From Pseudomonas sp. PDM05 (GTDB lineage Bacteria > Pseudomonadota > Gammaproteobacteria > Pseudomonadales > Pseudomonadaceae), in contig NZ_JACVAC010000001.1 of the NCBI RefSeq assembly GCF_014851685.1, positions 558,001 through 622,000 of the forward strand: 64,000 nt of DNA. The letters run 5' to 3'. The notes under the pieces are model-generated. The model made no database searches and was not told where the DNA came from. It was given only the letters and a program-made list of their open reading frames with translations. Below, piece after piece: positions 28,534 through 37,302 of the stretch. The translations under genes were made by a program, and so were the position numbers. Every line of letters starts with the position of its first letter. Position 1 is the stretch's first letter.

Positions 28534-29418
28534 CTACGTCGCTACTAGATTGCGTTCTTCCAGCAGCTTTACGAAGCTGTTGAGGCTCTGCGACACCGTG
28601 CCCCGCCGCCAGATCAGCCAGGTGTGCAGCACCCGGAATTTGTCCGTCAACGGCCACACACTCACCGCCGCAAACCCCGGCATGCTTTCCAACATGCTGC
28701 GCGGCATCAACGCCAATCCCGCACCGGCGCTGACGCAAGCCAACATGCCGTGGTACGACTCGATCTCGAAAATCTTCCCCGGCACCGCACCGTCCTGGGA
28801 AAACCAACGTTCGAAATGATGCCGGTACGAGCAGTTCGAGCGGAACGTGTAGATATTCTCGCCATTCACATCCTGGCCCCGGGTGATCGGCGCGTGATGC
28901 AGCGGCGCGATCACCACCATTTCCTCCTCAAACACCGCCACGCCTTCCAGGGTCGCGTGCAACACCGGCCCATCGACAAACGCCGCCGTCAGGCGCCCCG
29001 ATAGCACGCCTTCAATCATGGTGCCCGACGGTCCGGTGCTCAGGTCCAGCTCGACCTTGGTGTGTTTCTGGTTATACGCCGCGAGCAACGCCGGGATGCG
29101 CACCGCCGCCGTACTCTCCAGCGAGCCCAGGGCAAACGCACCCTGGGGCTCCTCCCCCGCCACCGTGGCACGGGCCTCCTGCACCAGATCGAGAATGCGC
29201 CGCGCATAACCGAGGAAATTCCAGCCGGCCGGTGACAAGCGCAGGCGGCTTTTCTCGCGGATGAACAATTCGACGCCCAGGTCCTGCTCCAATTGCTTGA
29301 TTCGGGTGGTCAGGTTCGACGGCACCCGATGAATCAACTGCGCGGCGGCGCTGATGCTGCCTTGCTCGGCAACGGCCTTGAAGATTTCCAGCTGCACCAG
29401 ATCCAAGTCATTCTCCAA
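28534..29418 (-). CDS. LysR-family regulator divergent from aldehyde dehydrogenase (PtrR-like)
   Basis: The 294-residue LysR protein has its HTH at residues 6-45 ([41 protein letters not shown]). Its effector domain has [36 protein letters not shown]. The divergent arrangement with a succinate-semialdehyde-type dehydrogenase matches the E. coli ptrR(yneJ)-sad(yneI) pair. The gap is 91 nt and AT-rich (ATTGCTCAATATTATTCAG), suitable for a shared operator. Confidence 0.85.
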   Translation of the reverse strand: MENDLDLVQLEIFKAVAEQGSISAAAQLIHRVPSNLTTRIKQLEQDLGVELFIREKSRLRLSPAGWNFLGYARRILDLVQEARATVAGEEPQGAFALGSLESTAAVRIPALLAAYNQKHTKVELDLSTGPSGTMIEGVLSGRLTAAFVDGPVLHATLEGVAVFEEEMVVIAPLHHAPITRGQDVNGENIYTFRSNCSYRHHFERWFSQDGAVPGKIFEIESYHGMLACVSAGAGLALMPRSMLESMPGFAAVSVWPLTDKFRVLHTWLIWRRGTVSQSLNSFVKLLEERNLVAT

Positions 29419-29509
29419 TCGTGAATGTATTGCTCAATATTATTCAGTTTCCAGAAAAGAACCACCCCCGTAACCTGAACTCAACTTATCCCTTGCGCAG
29501 GACGGTGCC

Positions 29510-30892
29510 ATGAACGCGACTACCCACGCCCTCTCGATCAACCCGGCCAACGGCGAAACGGTCGGCAGCTACCCGTATGAAAGCGACTCGCAGCTGAACG
29601 CCGCCCTCGACCGTGCCACCGCCGCCTTCCGCACCTGGCGCCACCAGCCGCTCAGCCAGCGCGCCGAACGCCTGCTGGCCCTGGCCGCCGCCCTGCGGGA
29701 ACAAGCCGAAGAGATGGCGCAGATGATCACCCTGGAAATGGGCAAGCCCATCGCCCAGGCCCGCGCCGAAATCGAAAAATGCGCCCAGCTCAGTGAATGG
29801 TACGCCGCCCAGGGCCCGGCCATGCTCGCCCCGGAGCCGACCCTGGTGGACAACGGCAGCGCCCATATCGAATACCGCCCACTGGGCCCGATCCTCGCGG
29901 TGATGCCGTGGAACTTCCCGGTCTGGCAAGTGCTGCGCGGCGCCGTGCCGACGATGCTCGCCGGCAACACCTACGTGCTCAAGCACGCGCCGAACGTGAT
30001 GGGCAGCGCCTACCTGATGCAGCAGGCATTCAAAAAAGCCGGCTTTGCTGAAGGCCTGTTCGAAGTGATCAACGTGACGACCGACGGCGTATCCAAAGCC
30101 ATCGCCGACCCACGCATCGCCGCCGTCACCCTCACCGGCAGCGTGCGCGCCGGTATGGCCATCGGCTCCCAGGCCGGTGCCGCGCTGAAAAAGTGTGTGC
30201 TGGAACTGGGCGGCTCCGACCCGTTCATCGTGCTCAACGACGCCGACCTCGACGCCGCGGTGCAAGCCGCCGTGATTGGCCGCTTCCAGAACAGCGGGCA
30301 AGTCTGCGCAGCTGCCAAGCGTCTGATCATCGAAGCCGGCGTGGCCGAAGCCTTTACCGCCAAATTCCTCGCGGCCAGCCGTGCCCTGGTGATGGGCGAC
30401 CCGACATCCGCCGCCACGTACATCGGCCCGATGGCCCGCTTCGACCTGCGCGACGAGCTGCACGGCCAGGTCCAGGCGACTCTTGAAGAAGGCGCGACCC
30501 TGCTACTGGGCGGCCATAAAGTCGCCGGTGCCGGCAACTACTATGAGCCGACCGTACTGGCAGGCGTCACCGACCAGATGACCTCGTTCAAACAGGAACT
30601 GTTCGGCCCGGTAGCCTCGATCATCACCGCCCGCGACGCCGACCACGCGGTAGCGCTGGCGAATGACAGCGAGTTCGGCCTGACCGCGAGCATCTTCACC
30701 ACCGACGCGGCGAAGGCGCGGGATATAGCCAACCGCCTGGAAACCGGCGGGATTTTCGTCAACGCCTTCAGCGTGTCCGACCCTCGGGTGGCGTTTGGCG
30801 GGATCAAGAAAAGCGGCTTTGGCCGCGAGCTGTCGCACTTCGGCGTGCGGGAATTCTGCAACGCGCAGACCGTGTGGCTGGACCGCAAATAA
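29510..30892 (+). CDS. sad: NAD(P)-dependent succinate-semialdehyde dehydrogenase-type ALDH
   Basis: The 460-residue aldehyde dehydrogenase has the Asn/cofactor segment MPWNFPVWQVLRGAVPTMLAGNTYVLKHAP, catalytic Glu in VLELGGSDPF (about residue 232) and nucleophilic Cys in NSGQVCAAAKR (about residue 266). The C-terminal motif VNAFSVSDPRVAFGGIKKSGFGREL is also present. The 460-residue size and sequence style match the Sad/GabD2 subgroup acting on succinate semialdehyde. The substrate assignment is by family and by the PtrR-like neighbour, not proven. Confidence 0.8.
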   Translation: MNATTHALSINPANGETVGSYPYESDSQLNAALDRATAAFRTWRHQPLSQRAERLLALAAALREQAEEMAQMITLEMGKPIAQARAEIEKCAQLSEWYAAQGPAMLAPEPTLVDNGSAHIEYRPLGPILAVMPWNFPVWQVLRGAVPTMLAGNTYVLKHAPNVMGSAYLMQQAFKKAGFAEGLFEVINVTTDGVSKAIADPRIAAVTLTGSVRAGMAIGSQAGAALKKCVLELGGSDPFIVLNDADLDAAVQAAVIGRFQNSGQVCAAAKRLIIEAGVAEAFTAKFLAASRALVMGDPTSAATYIGPMARFDLRDELHGQVQATLEEGATLLLGGHKVAGAGNYYEPTVLAGVTDQMTSFKQELFGPVASIITARDADHAVALANDSEFGLTASIFTTDAAKARDIANRLETGGIFVNAFSVSDPRVAFGGIKKSGFGRELSHFGVREFCNAQTVWLDRK

Positions 30893-30915
30893 CCCCCCGG
30901 CCGGGCTGACACCCT

Positions 30916-31049
30916 TGTAGTGAGCGGGCTTGCCCGCGCTGGGTGGCGAAGCCGCCCCAAACCCAGGCAACTCGGTCTTTCTGATACACCGAGTTGCTTG
31001 GATTTGGGGCGGCTTCGCCACCCAGCGCGGGGCAAGCCCGCTCACTACA
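30916..31049. repeat. Long paired REP element, second sequence class
   Basis: This inverted pair has arms of about 45 nt starting TGTAGTGAGCGGGCTTGCCC and running through GCTGGGTGGCGAAGCCGCC. It is longer and clearly different from the GTGGGAGC class elsewhere in the window. It fills the gap between sad and the lipoprotein gene. Confidence 0.9.
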
Positions 31050-31058
31050 GACCGGTGG

Positions 31059-31502
31059 TCACTGGGTATTGATGAAGTGAAACCGCGCCTGGGCCTTCTC
31101 AACCGCGTGGCGCACTTTGTCCTGCTGCGCCTCAGTGCCCGCGTAGTAGATATTCATCCCCTGCAAACCGAGGCCTTCGCAGGCGTTCTCAACAACCGCC
31201 ACGTCGATTGAACTGCGCGCCCCAATGATCAAGAACCCACTGTCGCCCAGGCGCTGGGCGTTGAGCAGTTCCTGCCTGAGTTGGCCGGCATTCGCGCCGC
31301 CGCCCAGGACAGTCGCCAGCATGTCGCCGATCACACCATGGCTGGCGATCTTGACGCTGTGCAAACGCACCTTGTTGGCGCCGGCAGGCAGCGACATGAC
31401 ATGGGCAGTGGCGGCCTCGTCGAAAATCTGCGATTCGCTTTTACCCTGGGTCGCACAACCGGCAAGCAGGGTGATCAGGGCGAGGGCGACTAAACGTTTC
31501 AC
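31059..31502 (-). CDS. Putative lipoprotein of unknown function
   Basis: The 147-residue protein starts at GTG 31502 behind AAGGA. It has a lipoprotein signal peptide with lipobox LLAGC (Cys at about residue 16). The mature part is Ala/Gly-rich (MLATVLGGGANAGQLRQELLNAQRLGDSGFLIIGA) and I do not recognise it. It is divergent from the cobalamin-riboswitch operon, but no functional link is visible. Confidence 0.75.
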   Translation of the reverse strand: MKRLVALALITLLAGCATQGKSESQIFDEAATAHVMSLPAGANKVRLHSVKIASHGVIGDMLATVLGGGANAGQLRQELLNAQRLGDSGFLIIGARSSIDVAVVENACEGLGLQGMNIYYAGTEAQQDKVRHAVEKAQARFHFINTQ

Positions 31503-31585
31503 TGTATTTTCCTTGTAGGGGGCGGTTCCGTGGCCGCGCATCATAAGAGACACGCGCCCTCACGTCCAAGATCGACTACCATACC

Positions 31586-31758
31586 GCGCCGGTTCCCCAA
31601 CGGGACTAATAGGGAATCCGAAGCGCGGCCACCCGCGCCAACCGGAACTGCCCCCGCAACTGTAGGTGCTGAGCCTGCTCCCCACTGCCACTGGACGCTG
31701 TCCGGGAAGGCCGGAGCGTGGCGATGACGCATCAGTCAGGAGACCTGCCGGCCAAGCG
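31586..31758 (+). ncRNA. Cobalamin (AdoCbl) riboswitch
   Basis: The conserved blocks occur in order: CGGTTCC, GGGAATC, AAGCGCGGCCACCCGCG, AACTGCCCCCGCAACTGT, GCCACTG...CGGGAAGGC and the B12 box AGTCAGGAGACCTGCC (31734-31749). It lies 125 nt upstream of the ABC substrate-binding gene and should repress it when cobalamin is plentiful. The CCGGCGGGGTGTCCGGGAAGG stretch after the box may form part of the expression platform. Confidence 0.93.
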
Positions 31759-31883
31759 TTATCACCAACCGGCGGGGTGTCCGGGAAGGGCATCCCTGGC
31801 CTGCCGGACCGGCAGCGTTCATGGCTGTATTTCCACTACCGTACCGCCCCAGCTCCCTGTACGGTCCCAACGGAGATTGCCCC

Positions 31884-32894
31884 ATGCTGCCACGCGTTAC
31901 CGCCCTGCTCACCGGCCTGAGTGTTTGTGCCCTGGCCCACGCCGCGCCGACTGACTACCCGCTGACCCTGGAAAACTGCGGCAGCACCCTCACCTTCCAG
32001 CAAGCACCGACGCGCAGCGTGACCATCGGCCAGGCCGCCACCGAGATGCTTTATGCGTTGGGCGTGGGCGACAAAGTGGTCGGCACCTCACTGTGGTTCA
32101 ACAGTGTGCTGCCGCAGTTCAAGGCACAGAACGAGCGCATCGAACGCCTGGCCAACAATGAGCCGAGCTTCGAAGCCGTGATCGCCAAGCGCCCGCAGTT
32201 GGTGGCCGCCGAGTTGGAATGGGTGGTCGGCGCACAAGGCGTGGTCGGCACCCGTGAGCAATTCCACGAGCTGCAGATCCCCACCTACCTGCTGCCCTCC
32301 GACTGCGAAGGCAAGGACAACCTGGTGGGCGCCGACGGCACGCGGCTGGAGCCGTTCCGCATCGAGACCATCTACAAAAGCATCAGCCAACTGGCGGCGA
32401 TCTTCGATGTGCAGGACCGCGGTCAACAGTTGAACGACGAACTCAAGGCGCGCCTGGCCAAGTCCGTCGCCACCGTGCAGAGCAAGGGCCTCAAGCAGGC
32501 CAGCGCACTGGTGTGGTTCTCCAGCGCCGAGCTGGCCAGCGACCCGTATGTCGCCGGGCACAAGGGCATTCCCGAATTCATCCTGCAAACCCTCGGCCTG
32601 CGCAACGTGGTGCAGTCCGATGAAGAATGGCCCGCCGTGGGCTGGGAAACCATCGCCAAGGCCAACCCGACCTTCCTCGTCATCGCCCGCATGGACCGCC
32701 GCCGCTACCCTGCCGACGACCATGAAAAGAAACTCGCCTTCCTGCGCAGCGACCCGGTCACCCGCAACATGGATGCGGTAAAAAACAACCGCATCATCAT
32801 CCTCGACGCCCTGGCGTTGCAGGCCAGCATCCGCATGTTCGACGGCCTTGAGCAACTGGCCACGGCCATCGACGGCTACGACCTGCCGAAATGA
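31884..32894 (+). CDS. btuF: ABC transporter substrate-binding protein, corrinoid (BtuF-like)
   Basis: The 336-residue exported protein has signal peptide 1-20 (ALAHA|APTDYP). The TroA/helical-backbone fold pattern includes TRSVTIGQAATEMLYALGVGDKVVGTSLW and a second lobe with AVGWETIAKANPTFLVI. It is the first gene of a three-gene ABC operon under a cobalamin riboswitch, so corrinoid uptake is the best assignment. The family also includes iron-siderophore binders, and sequence alone would not decide. It overlaps the permease gene by ATGA. Confidence 0.8.
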   Translation: MLPRVTALLTGLSVCALAHAAPTDYPLTLENCGSTLTFQQAPTRSVTIGQAATEMLYALGVGDKVVGTSLWFNSVLPQFKAQNERIERLANNEPSFEAVIAKRPQLVAAELEWVVGAQGVVGTREQFHELQIPTYLLPSDCEGKDNLVGADGTRLEPFRIETIYKSISQLAAIFDVQDRGQQLNDELKARLAKSVATVQSKGLKQASALVWFSSAELASDPYVAGHKGIPEFILQTLGLRNVVQSDEEWPAVGWETIAKANPTFLVIARMDRRRYPADDHEKKLAFLRSDPVTRNMDAVKNNRIIILDALALQASIRMFDGLEQLATAIDGYDLPK

Positions 32895-33895
32895 TTCGTG
32901 CCCTCCTCGCCCTGGCCCTGCTCCTGGCCGCCGTGCTCGCCGGCGTGGCCATCGGCGAAACCGCCATCTCGCCGCAGGTCGTACTTCAGGTGCTGGCCAA
33001 TAAACTGTGGGGCGCCGGCTACGTGCTCGACCCCATCGACGAAGGCGTGGTGTGGAACTACCGCCTGACCCGCGCACTGGTCGCCGCCGCCTGCGGTGCC
33101 GGGCTGGCGACCTGCGGGGTGATCCTGCAATCGCTGCTGCGCAACCCGCTGGCCGACCCGTACCTGCTGGGCATCAGCGCCGGCGCCTCGACAGGTGCGG
33201 TGCTGGTGGCGCTGATCGGGGTGGGCGGCGGCTTGATTTCATTGTCGGCTGGCGCGTTTGTCGGCGCGATGGCGGCGTTTGCGCTGGTGATTTTGTTGGC
33301 GCGGGCCAGCGGCTCATCCAGCGGCACCGGGCAGATCATCCTCGCCGGCATTGCCGGTTCGCAGCTGTTCAACGCACTCACCGCATTCCTCATCACCAAA
33401 TCCGCCAGCTCCGAACAGGCGCGCGGCATCATGTTCTGGCTGCTGGGCAACCTCAGCGGCGTGCGCTGGCCGTCGGTATGGCTGGCGGTGCCAGTGGCGT
33501 TGGTGGGGTTGGCGGTGTGCCTGTGGCATCGCCGGGCGCTGGATGCGTTCACCTTTGGCACGGATTCGGCGGCGTCCCTGGGCATCCCGGTGCGCCGTGT
33601 GCAATTTGTGCTGGTGGGTTGCGCGGCGTTGGTGACGGCGGTGATGGTGTCGATTGTCGGCTCCATCGGCTTTGTCGGCTTGGTGATCCCCCATGCCGTG
33701 CGCCTGCTGCTCGGCACCGGGCATTCGCGCCTGCTGCCGGCCAGCGCCTTGGGGGGTGCGTTGTTCCTGATTGCCGCGGATGTGCTGTCGCGCACCTTGA
33801 TCAAGGGCCAGGTGATCCCGGTGGGTGTCGTCACCGCGCTGGTAGGCGCGCCGGTGTTTGCGCTGATCCTGATCGGCCGGAGGAATGCGCGATGA
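32891..33895 (+). CDS. btuC: FecCD-family ABC permease (BtuC-like)
   Basis: The 334-residue inner-membrane permease has about ten helices. FecCD signatures are TRALVAAACGAGLATCGVILQSLLRNPLADPYLLGISAGAS near residues 58-98 and VGSIGFVGLVIPHAVRLLLG near residue 255. Two copies would form the translocation channel with the BtuD-like ATPase. Both ends overlap the neighbouring genes by ATGA, which indicates translational coupling within the operon. Confidence 0.9.
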   Translation: MIRALLALALLLAAVLAGVAIGETAISPQVVLQVLANKLWGAGYVLDPIDEGVVWNYRLTRALVAAACGAGLATCGVILQSLLRNPLADPYLLGISAGASTGAVLVALIGVGGGLISLSAGAFVGAMAAFALVILLARASGSSSGTGQIILAGIAGSQLFNALTAFLITKSASSEQARGIMFWLLGNLSGVRWPSVWLAVPVALVGLAVCLWHRRALDAFTFGTDSAASLGIPVRRVQFVLVGCAALVTAVMVSIVGSIGFVGLVIPHAVRLLLGTGHSRLLPASALGGALFLIAADVLSRTLIKGQVIPVGVVTALVGAPVFALILIGRRNAR

Positions 33896-34656
33896 GCGTG
33901 CTCAGTTGCCGTGGCCTGGGCTTCAAGGTGCGCGAAGCCGAGTTGCTGCGCGACATTCACCTGGACGTGGAGCTGGGCGAGACCCTCGGTATCGTCGGGC
34001 CGAACGGTTCCGGCAAATCCACCCTGCTCAAGCTGCTCGCCGGGTTGCGTACCCCGGCGTGTGGCGACGTGCTGCTGGGCGGCCAGCGCCTCGGGCAGCT
34101 GTCGCGCCGCAGCATCGCGCAACAGTTGGCCGTGGTGGAGCAACAGGCCGACACCGATGACGCCATCCGCGTGTTCGACGCCGTGGCCCTGGGCCGCACG
34201 CCGTGGCTGTCGGCGCTGAGCCCCTGGTCGGATGCAGACGACGCCATCGTGCGCCAAGCCCTGCACGACGTGGACGCCACCCACCTGGCCCAACGTGCCT
34301 GGCGCAGCCTTTCCGGCGGCGAGCGCCAACGCGTGCACATCGCCCGCGCCCTGGCGCAACGGCCGCAGATCCTGTTGCTGGATGAGCCGACCAATCACCT
34401 GGATATTCAGCATCAACTGGCGATCTTGAAAGGCGTGCAAGCGCTGCCGGTGACGACGCTGATTGCCCTGCATGACCTGAACCAGGCGCTGACCTGTGAT
34501 CGCCTGGCGGTGCTGGACCACGGGCGATTGGTGGCGCTGGGCAAGCCGCTGGAAGTGCTGACGCCGCAGCGTTTGCAAGACACATTCGGGGTGCAGGCGC
34601 ACTACCTCACAGACCCGTTCGACGGCGCGCAGATACTGCGGCTGCGTTCCAACTAA
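33892..34656 (+). CDS. btuD: ABC transporter ATP-binding protein (BtuD-like)
   Basis: The 254-residue ATPase has Walker A GPNGSGKSTLLK near residue 38, Q-loop VVEQQADTDD, signature LSGGERQRVHIARAL near residue 140, Walker B ILLLDEPTNHLD and H-loop ALHDLNQAL. It energises import through the upstream permease. The start ATG overlaps the btuC stop. A longer reading of this frame into btuC is out-of-frame noise. The operon ends here, 33 nt before a convergent GNAT gene. Confidence 0.92.
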   Translation: MSVLSCRGLGFKVREAELLRDIHLDVELGETLGIVGPNGSGKSTLLKLLAGLRTPACGDVLLGGQRLGQLSRRSIAQQLAVVEQQADTDDAIRVFDAVALGRTPWLSALSPWSDADDAIVRQALHDVDATHLAQRAWRSLSGGERQRVHIARALAQRPQILLLDEPTNHLDIQHQLAILKGVQALPVTTLIALHDLNQALTCDRLAVLDHGRLVALGKPLEVLTPQRLQDTFGVQAHYLTDPFDGAQILRLRSN

Positions 34657-34689
34657 ACACGGGGAGTCTAGTGGTGCTTCTTCAGGCCA

Positions 34690-35181
34690 CTACAGCAGCC
34701 GCTGCATGTGCGTGGTCTGCCACACCGGATCAGCTTCCACGTCCACCACCGCAAACCCCTGCCGCCGCCAAAATTCGATCGCACCCGGCAGAAACGGATG
34801 GGTGTGCAGGTACATCACCTCCACCCCCTGCGCGTGCGCCAGCGCCTCCAGCGCACGGTACAACTCCCTCGCCAATCCAGAACGGCGGAACGCTGGCAGC
34901 ACAAACAGGCGCACCACTTCCACCGTCCGGCGCCCCTGGTAATCCAACTGGGGAAAACGCCCGTCATAGGGCAAGTAGCCCATCGCGGCAACAATTTCGT
35001 CGCCAGCGCGGGCGATCAGAAACCGGCCGCTGCCTTGCACGTAAACCGCCTCGAACTGTGCAAGATCGTTCGGCATACCTGCATCGCTGAGCTTGGGAAA
35101 CAGCTCGCCACGGGCGTGCAGCACAAAGGCCAGTACCTCGGGAATAGCCTGCGTATCAACCGGCTGGATCAGCATCGTCAC
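34690..35181 (-). CDS. GNAT-family N-acetyltransferase
   Basis: The 163-residue protein has GNAT motif A: VEVVRLFVLPAFRRSGLARELYRALEALA, with the acetyl-CoA loop RRSGLA. Motif B follows (FWRRQGFAVVDVEADP). The substrate is unknown. The GTG start overlaps the stop of the upstream esterase as GTGA. An ATG two codons in is an alternative. It is the last gene of a coupled tspO-esterase-GNAT operon. Confidence 0.85.
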   Translation of the reverse strand: MTMLIQPVDTQAIPEVLAFVLHARGELFPKLSDAGMPNDLAQFEAVYVQGSGRFLIARAGDEIVAAMGYLPYDGRFPQLDYQGRRTVEVVRLFVLPAFRRSGLARELYRALEALAHAQGVEVMYLHTHPFLPGAIEFWRRQGFAVVDVEADPVWQTTHMQRLL

Positions 35182-36116
35182 GGTTCACCCACGGCGCTTA
35201 CCGCCTGAATCCGTTGCAGAATCCAAGCCCGGCTGTGCTCCAGCACCGCCGCCCCCACCCCCAGCGGAAAATGAATAAATCCATGCGCCGCCTCCGGCAC
35301 CAGGTACGCCTCAGCCCCAGGCCAGCGCTCGGCGATCAACAGCGTGTCGTCTTTAAGCGGGTCCAACGTGCCCACCCACATCAACGCCGGCGGCAACCCG
35401 TTGAAGTCGCCATACAGCGGTGACAATGGCGCCTGCCGACGTTCTTCATCGCTCAACCCCGGCGTCAGCAGGCGTAGCGCCTCGACCATGCCCGGCCCGT
35501 CCAGCAACAAGGTGTGCGGCCCCGCCGCGCGTACGCTGGGCGTGCCGCTCAAATCGTAAACGCCGTAGTACAACAGCGCGCCGCACACCCGCTGGAGCAG
35601 CTCTGGCGATTGCTTCAGCGCCAGCAAGGTCGCTGCCGCCAGATGCCCGCCGGCCGATTCGCCGACAACGACCACCGGCAACCCGGCAAACTCCTCGGCG
35701 CTGAGCAACCAACGCGCCGCCGCCAGGCAATCGTCCATCAAGCCTGCCACCGGCGTGTCCACCGCCAGCCGGTAGTCCACCGACACCACCGCGACGTCGC
35801 AGGCATTGACCATGCCCAGGTTGAGATCGTCGTCCATCTGCGCGTTGCCGATCACCCAGCCGCCGCCGTGAATATCCAGCACCACGCCCTTGGGTTTGCC
35901 GAGTGGCCGCAGGATACGCACGGGGACGTTGCCGGCGAGCCGGGTTTGCGCCACGGGCGAGCGCTTGAACACCTGACCGGCACGCAACAGCGCCTGGATC
36001 AAGCGCGGCGTCACACGGTTGCGGATCTTGAAGCGCGGCAGCCACGCGAGCTTCTTGTTGAAACGGCGCATTTCGGCCAGCTGGGGTTCGCTGGCAGGCC
36101 ATGGTTTATAGGGCAT
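35178..36116 (-). CDS. Alpha/beta hydrolase of the hormone-sensitive-lipase family
   Basis: The 312-residue esterase has the HSL oxyanion motif DIHGGGWVIG, nucleophile elbow VVVVGESAGGHLAAA, an acid in WVGTLDPLKDD and the His in EAAHGFIHFP. The triad is therefore complete. There is no signal peptide. Its start overlaps the tspO stop as TGATG, so the three minus-strand genes here are one operon. Confidence 0.88.
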   Translation of the reverse strand: MPYKPWPASEPQLAEMRRFNKKLAWLPRFKIRNRVTPRLIQALLRAGQVFKRSPVAQTRLAGNVPVRILRPLGKPKGVVLDIHGGGWVIGNAQMDDDLNLGMVNACDVAVVSVDYRLAVDTPVAGLMDDCLAAARWLLSAEEFAGLPVVVVGESAGGHLAAATLLALKQSPELLQRVCGALLYYGVYDLSGTPSVRAAGPHTLLLDGPGMVEALRLLTPGLSDEERRQAPLSPLYGDFNGLPPALMWVGTLDPLKDDTLLIAERWPGAEAYLVPEAAHGFIHFPLGVGAAVLEHSRAWILQRIQAVSAVGEP

Positions 36117-36556
36117 CAGCGGTTACTGCGCAGGATCGAGAAGTTCAGCGCCGCCGCCACACACAGCCACGCCAGGTAGGGGAACAGGATCAACCCGGTG
36201 ATCAGATCCAGACGCACCGCCAACACCACCATCGTTGCCACGGTCAGCCACAACACCGCCAGGATCACCATCCCGGCCAGGATGCGATGCGCGCCGAAGA
36301 ACACCGGCGTCCACAACGTATTCAACGCAATCTGCGCCGCCCACAACGCCAACACCACCTGGCTGTCCGGGATCAGGCTGAGGCGATAACCGGCCCAGGC
36401 CAGCAGCAGATAAATCAGCGTCCACGCCACCGGGAACAGCCAGTTGGGCGGCGTGAAGCTTGGCTTGACGAGGGATTCGTACCACGCGCCGGGCTTGAAC
36501 AGCAGGCCGGTACTGGCGGCGACGACGCAGGCGAGCAGGAAGATGAAGAAAGTCAT
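36116..36556 (-). CDS. tspO: TspO/MBR-family tryptophan-rich sensory protein
   Basis: The 146-residue five-helix membrane protein has the family landmarks YESLVKPSFTPPNWLFPVAWTLIYLLLAWAGYRL and LWAAQIALNTLWTPVFFGAHRI. TspO proteins bind porphyrins and related ligands and affect tetrapyrrole or stress physiology. The ATG at 36556 has AAGGA eight nt upstream. It leads the tspO-esterase-GNAT operon. The proximity to the B12 uptake operon is suggestive, since both concern tetrapyrroles, but it is not evidence of joint function. Confidence 0.92.
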   Translation of the reverse strand: MTFFIFLLACVVAASTGLLFKPGAWYESLVKPSFTPPNWLFPVAWTLIYLLLAWAGYRLSLIPDSQVVLALWAAQIALNTLWTPVFFGAHRILAGMVILAVLWLTVATMVVLAVRLDLITGLILFPYLAWLCVAAALNFSILRSNR

Positions 36557-36636
36557 GGTCGGTCCTTGGCTGGGCATTTCAACTTGGACGGGCTGCACAG
36601 GGGTAAAAGTTCACGCCCCCTTCAAACACCCGCTTG

Positions 36637-36667
36637 CGCCGCGCCGGGTGGCGCAGCCGCCCCACCC
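36637..36667. repeat. Decayed half-REP of the long class
   Basis: A single arm (GCGCCGGGTGGCGCAGCCGC) matches the inner part of the long REP pairs at 31.0 and 47.3 kb, with no partner nearby. Confidence 0.5.
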
Positions 36668-36686
36668 CAGACACCGCGTTATCCCG

Positions 36687-37265
36687 TCAAACCGTGTCGG
36701 CAGGGTTTGGTTCCAGGATCTTGAGCCAGGGCCAGCGCGCCTGATAACTCAGCGCCTTCTGGGCAAACAACTGCGGCTCCGGGTGATGGGGATTGATCCG
36801 CAACACACCCTGCTCCACATCCTCCAACCCATACGGCGCATACACCTCGCCCGTCGCCACGTCCAAGCCAATGCACGTGCCCGCCACCAGGTAACGATCA
36901 ATCCCCTGCCTGGCGGTGTGCAATTGCGGGTAAGGCCGCCCAAACCGCTGGCCATACCAAAGATGCACCCGCGCCTGGTTCCTCACCTCGACATTCACGC
37001 CCAGGTCGTCGAACAACCGCTGCGCCGCACGTATGACCTTGTCCTCAGCCTCGTAGGAAAGGTCCGTATCAAAGTAAAAAACGTCGTAGTCCTTCACTCC
37101 ATGCCCAGCAGGCCGGTTCGCCTGATGGTTCCACACCGCCTGGAACAAGCAGCCGGCGGTGAGCAAACACTGATCCAACCCCAGCGTCGGCAAACGCGCG
37201 GTGATCTCGGCATTGATGGGGTTGGCCATGGCCAATTCGAGCAAGCGGTCGACGGTCAATGTCAT
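36687..37265 (-). CDS. Nucleotidyltransferase-family protein (DUF925 / NTP_transf_6 type)
   Basis: The 192-residue protein has a nucleotidyltransferase-like core near residues 33-65: CLLTAGCLFQAVWN followed by KDYDVFYFDTDLSYEAED, with the Asp-x-Asp pair. It continues VNVEVRNQARVHLWYGQRFG. The family is a widespread uncharacterised set and the substrate is unknown. ATG 37265 gives the conserved short N-terminus. Confidence 0.8.
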   Translation of the reverse strand: MTLTVDRLLELAMANPINAEITARLPTLGLDQCLLTAGCLFQAVWNHQANRPAGHGVKDYDVFYFDTDLSYEAEDKVIRAAQRLFDDLGVNVEVRNQARVHLWYGQRFGRPYPQLHTARQGIDRYLVAGTCIGLDVATGEVYAPYGLEDVEQGVLRINPHHPEPQLFAQKALSYQARWPWLKILEPNPADTV

Positions 37266-37302
37266 GTGTATTCCCTTCAAACCATGTGTCGCGCCACGCC
37301 CT

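Noticed and set aside
33007..33891. Long open frame ahead of btuD in the same phase, inside btuC
   Set aside because: It is Arg/Gly-rich out-of-frame reading of the permease gene. The true ATPase start is the ATG overlapping the btuC stop, directly before the nucleotide-binding fold.
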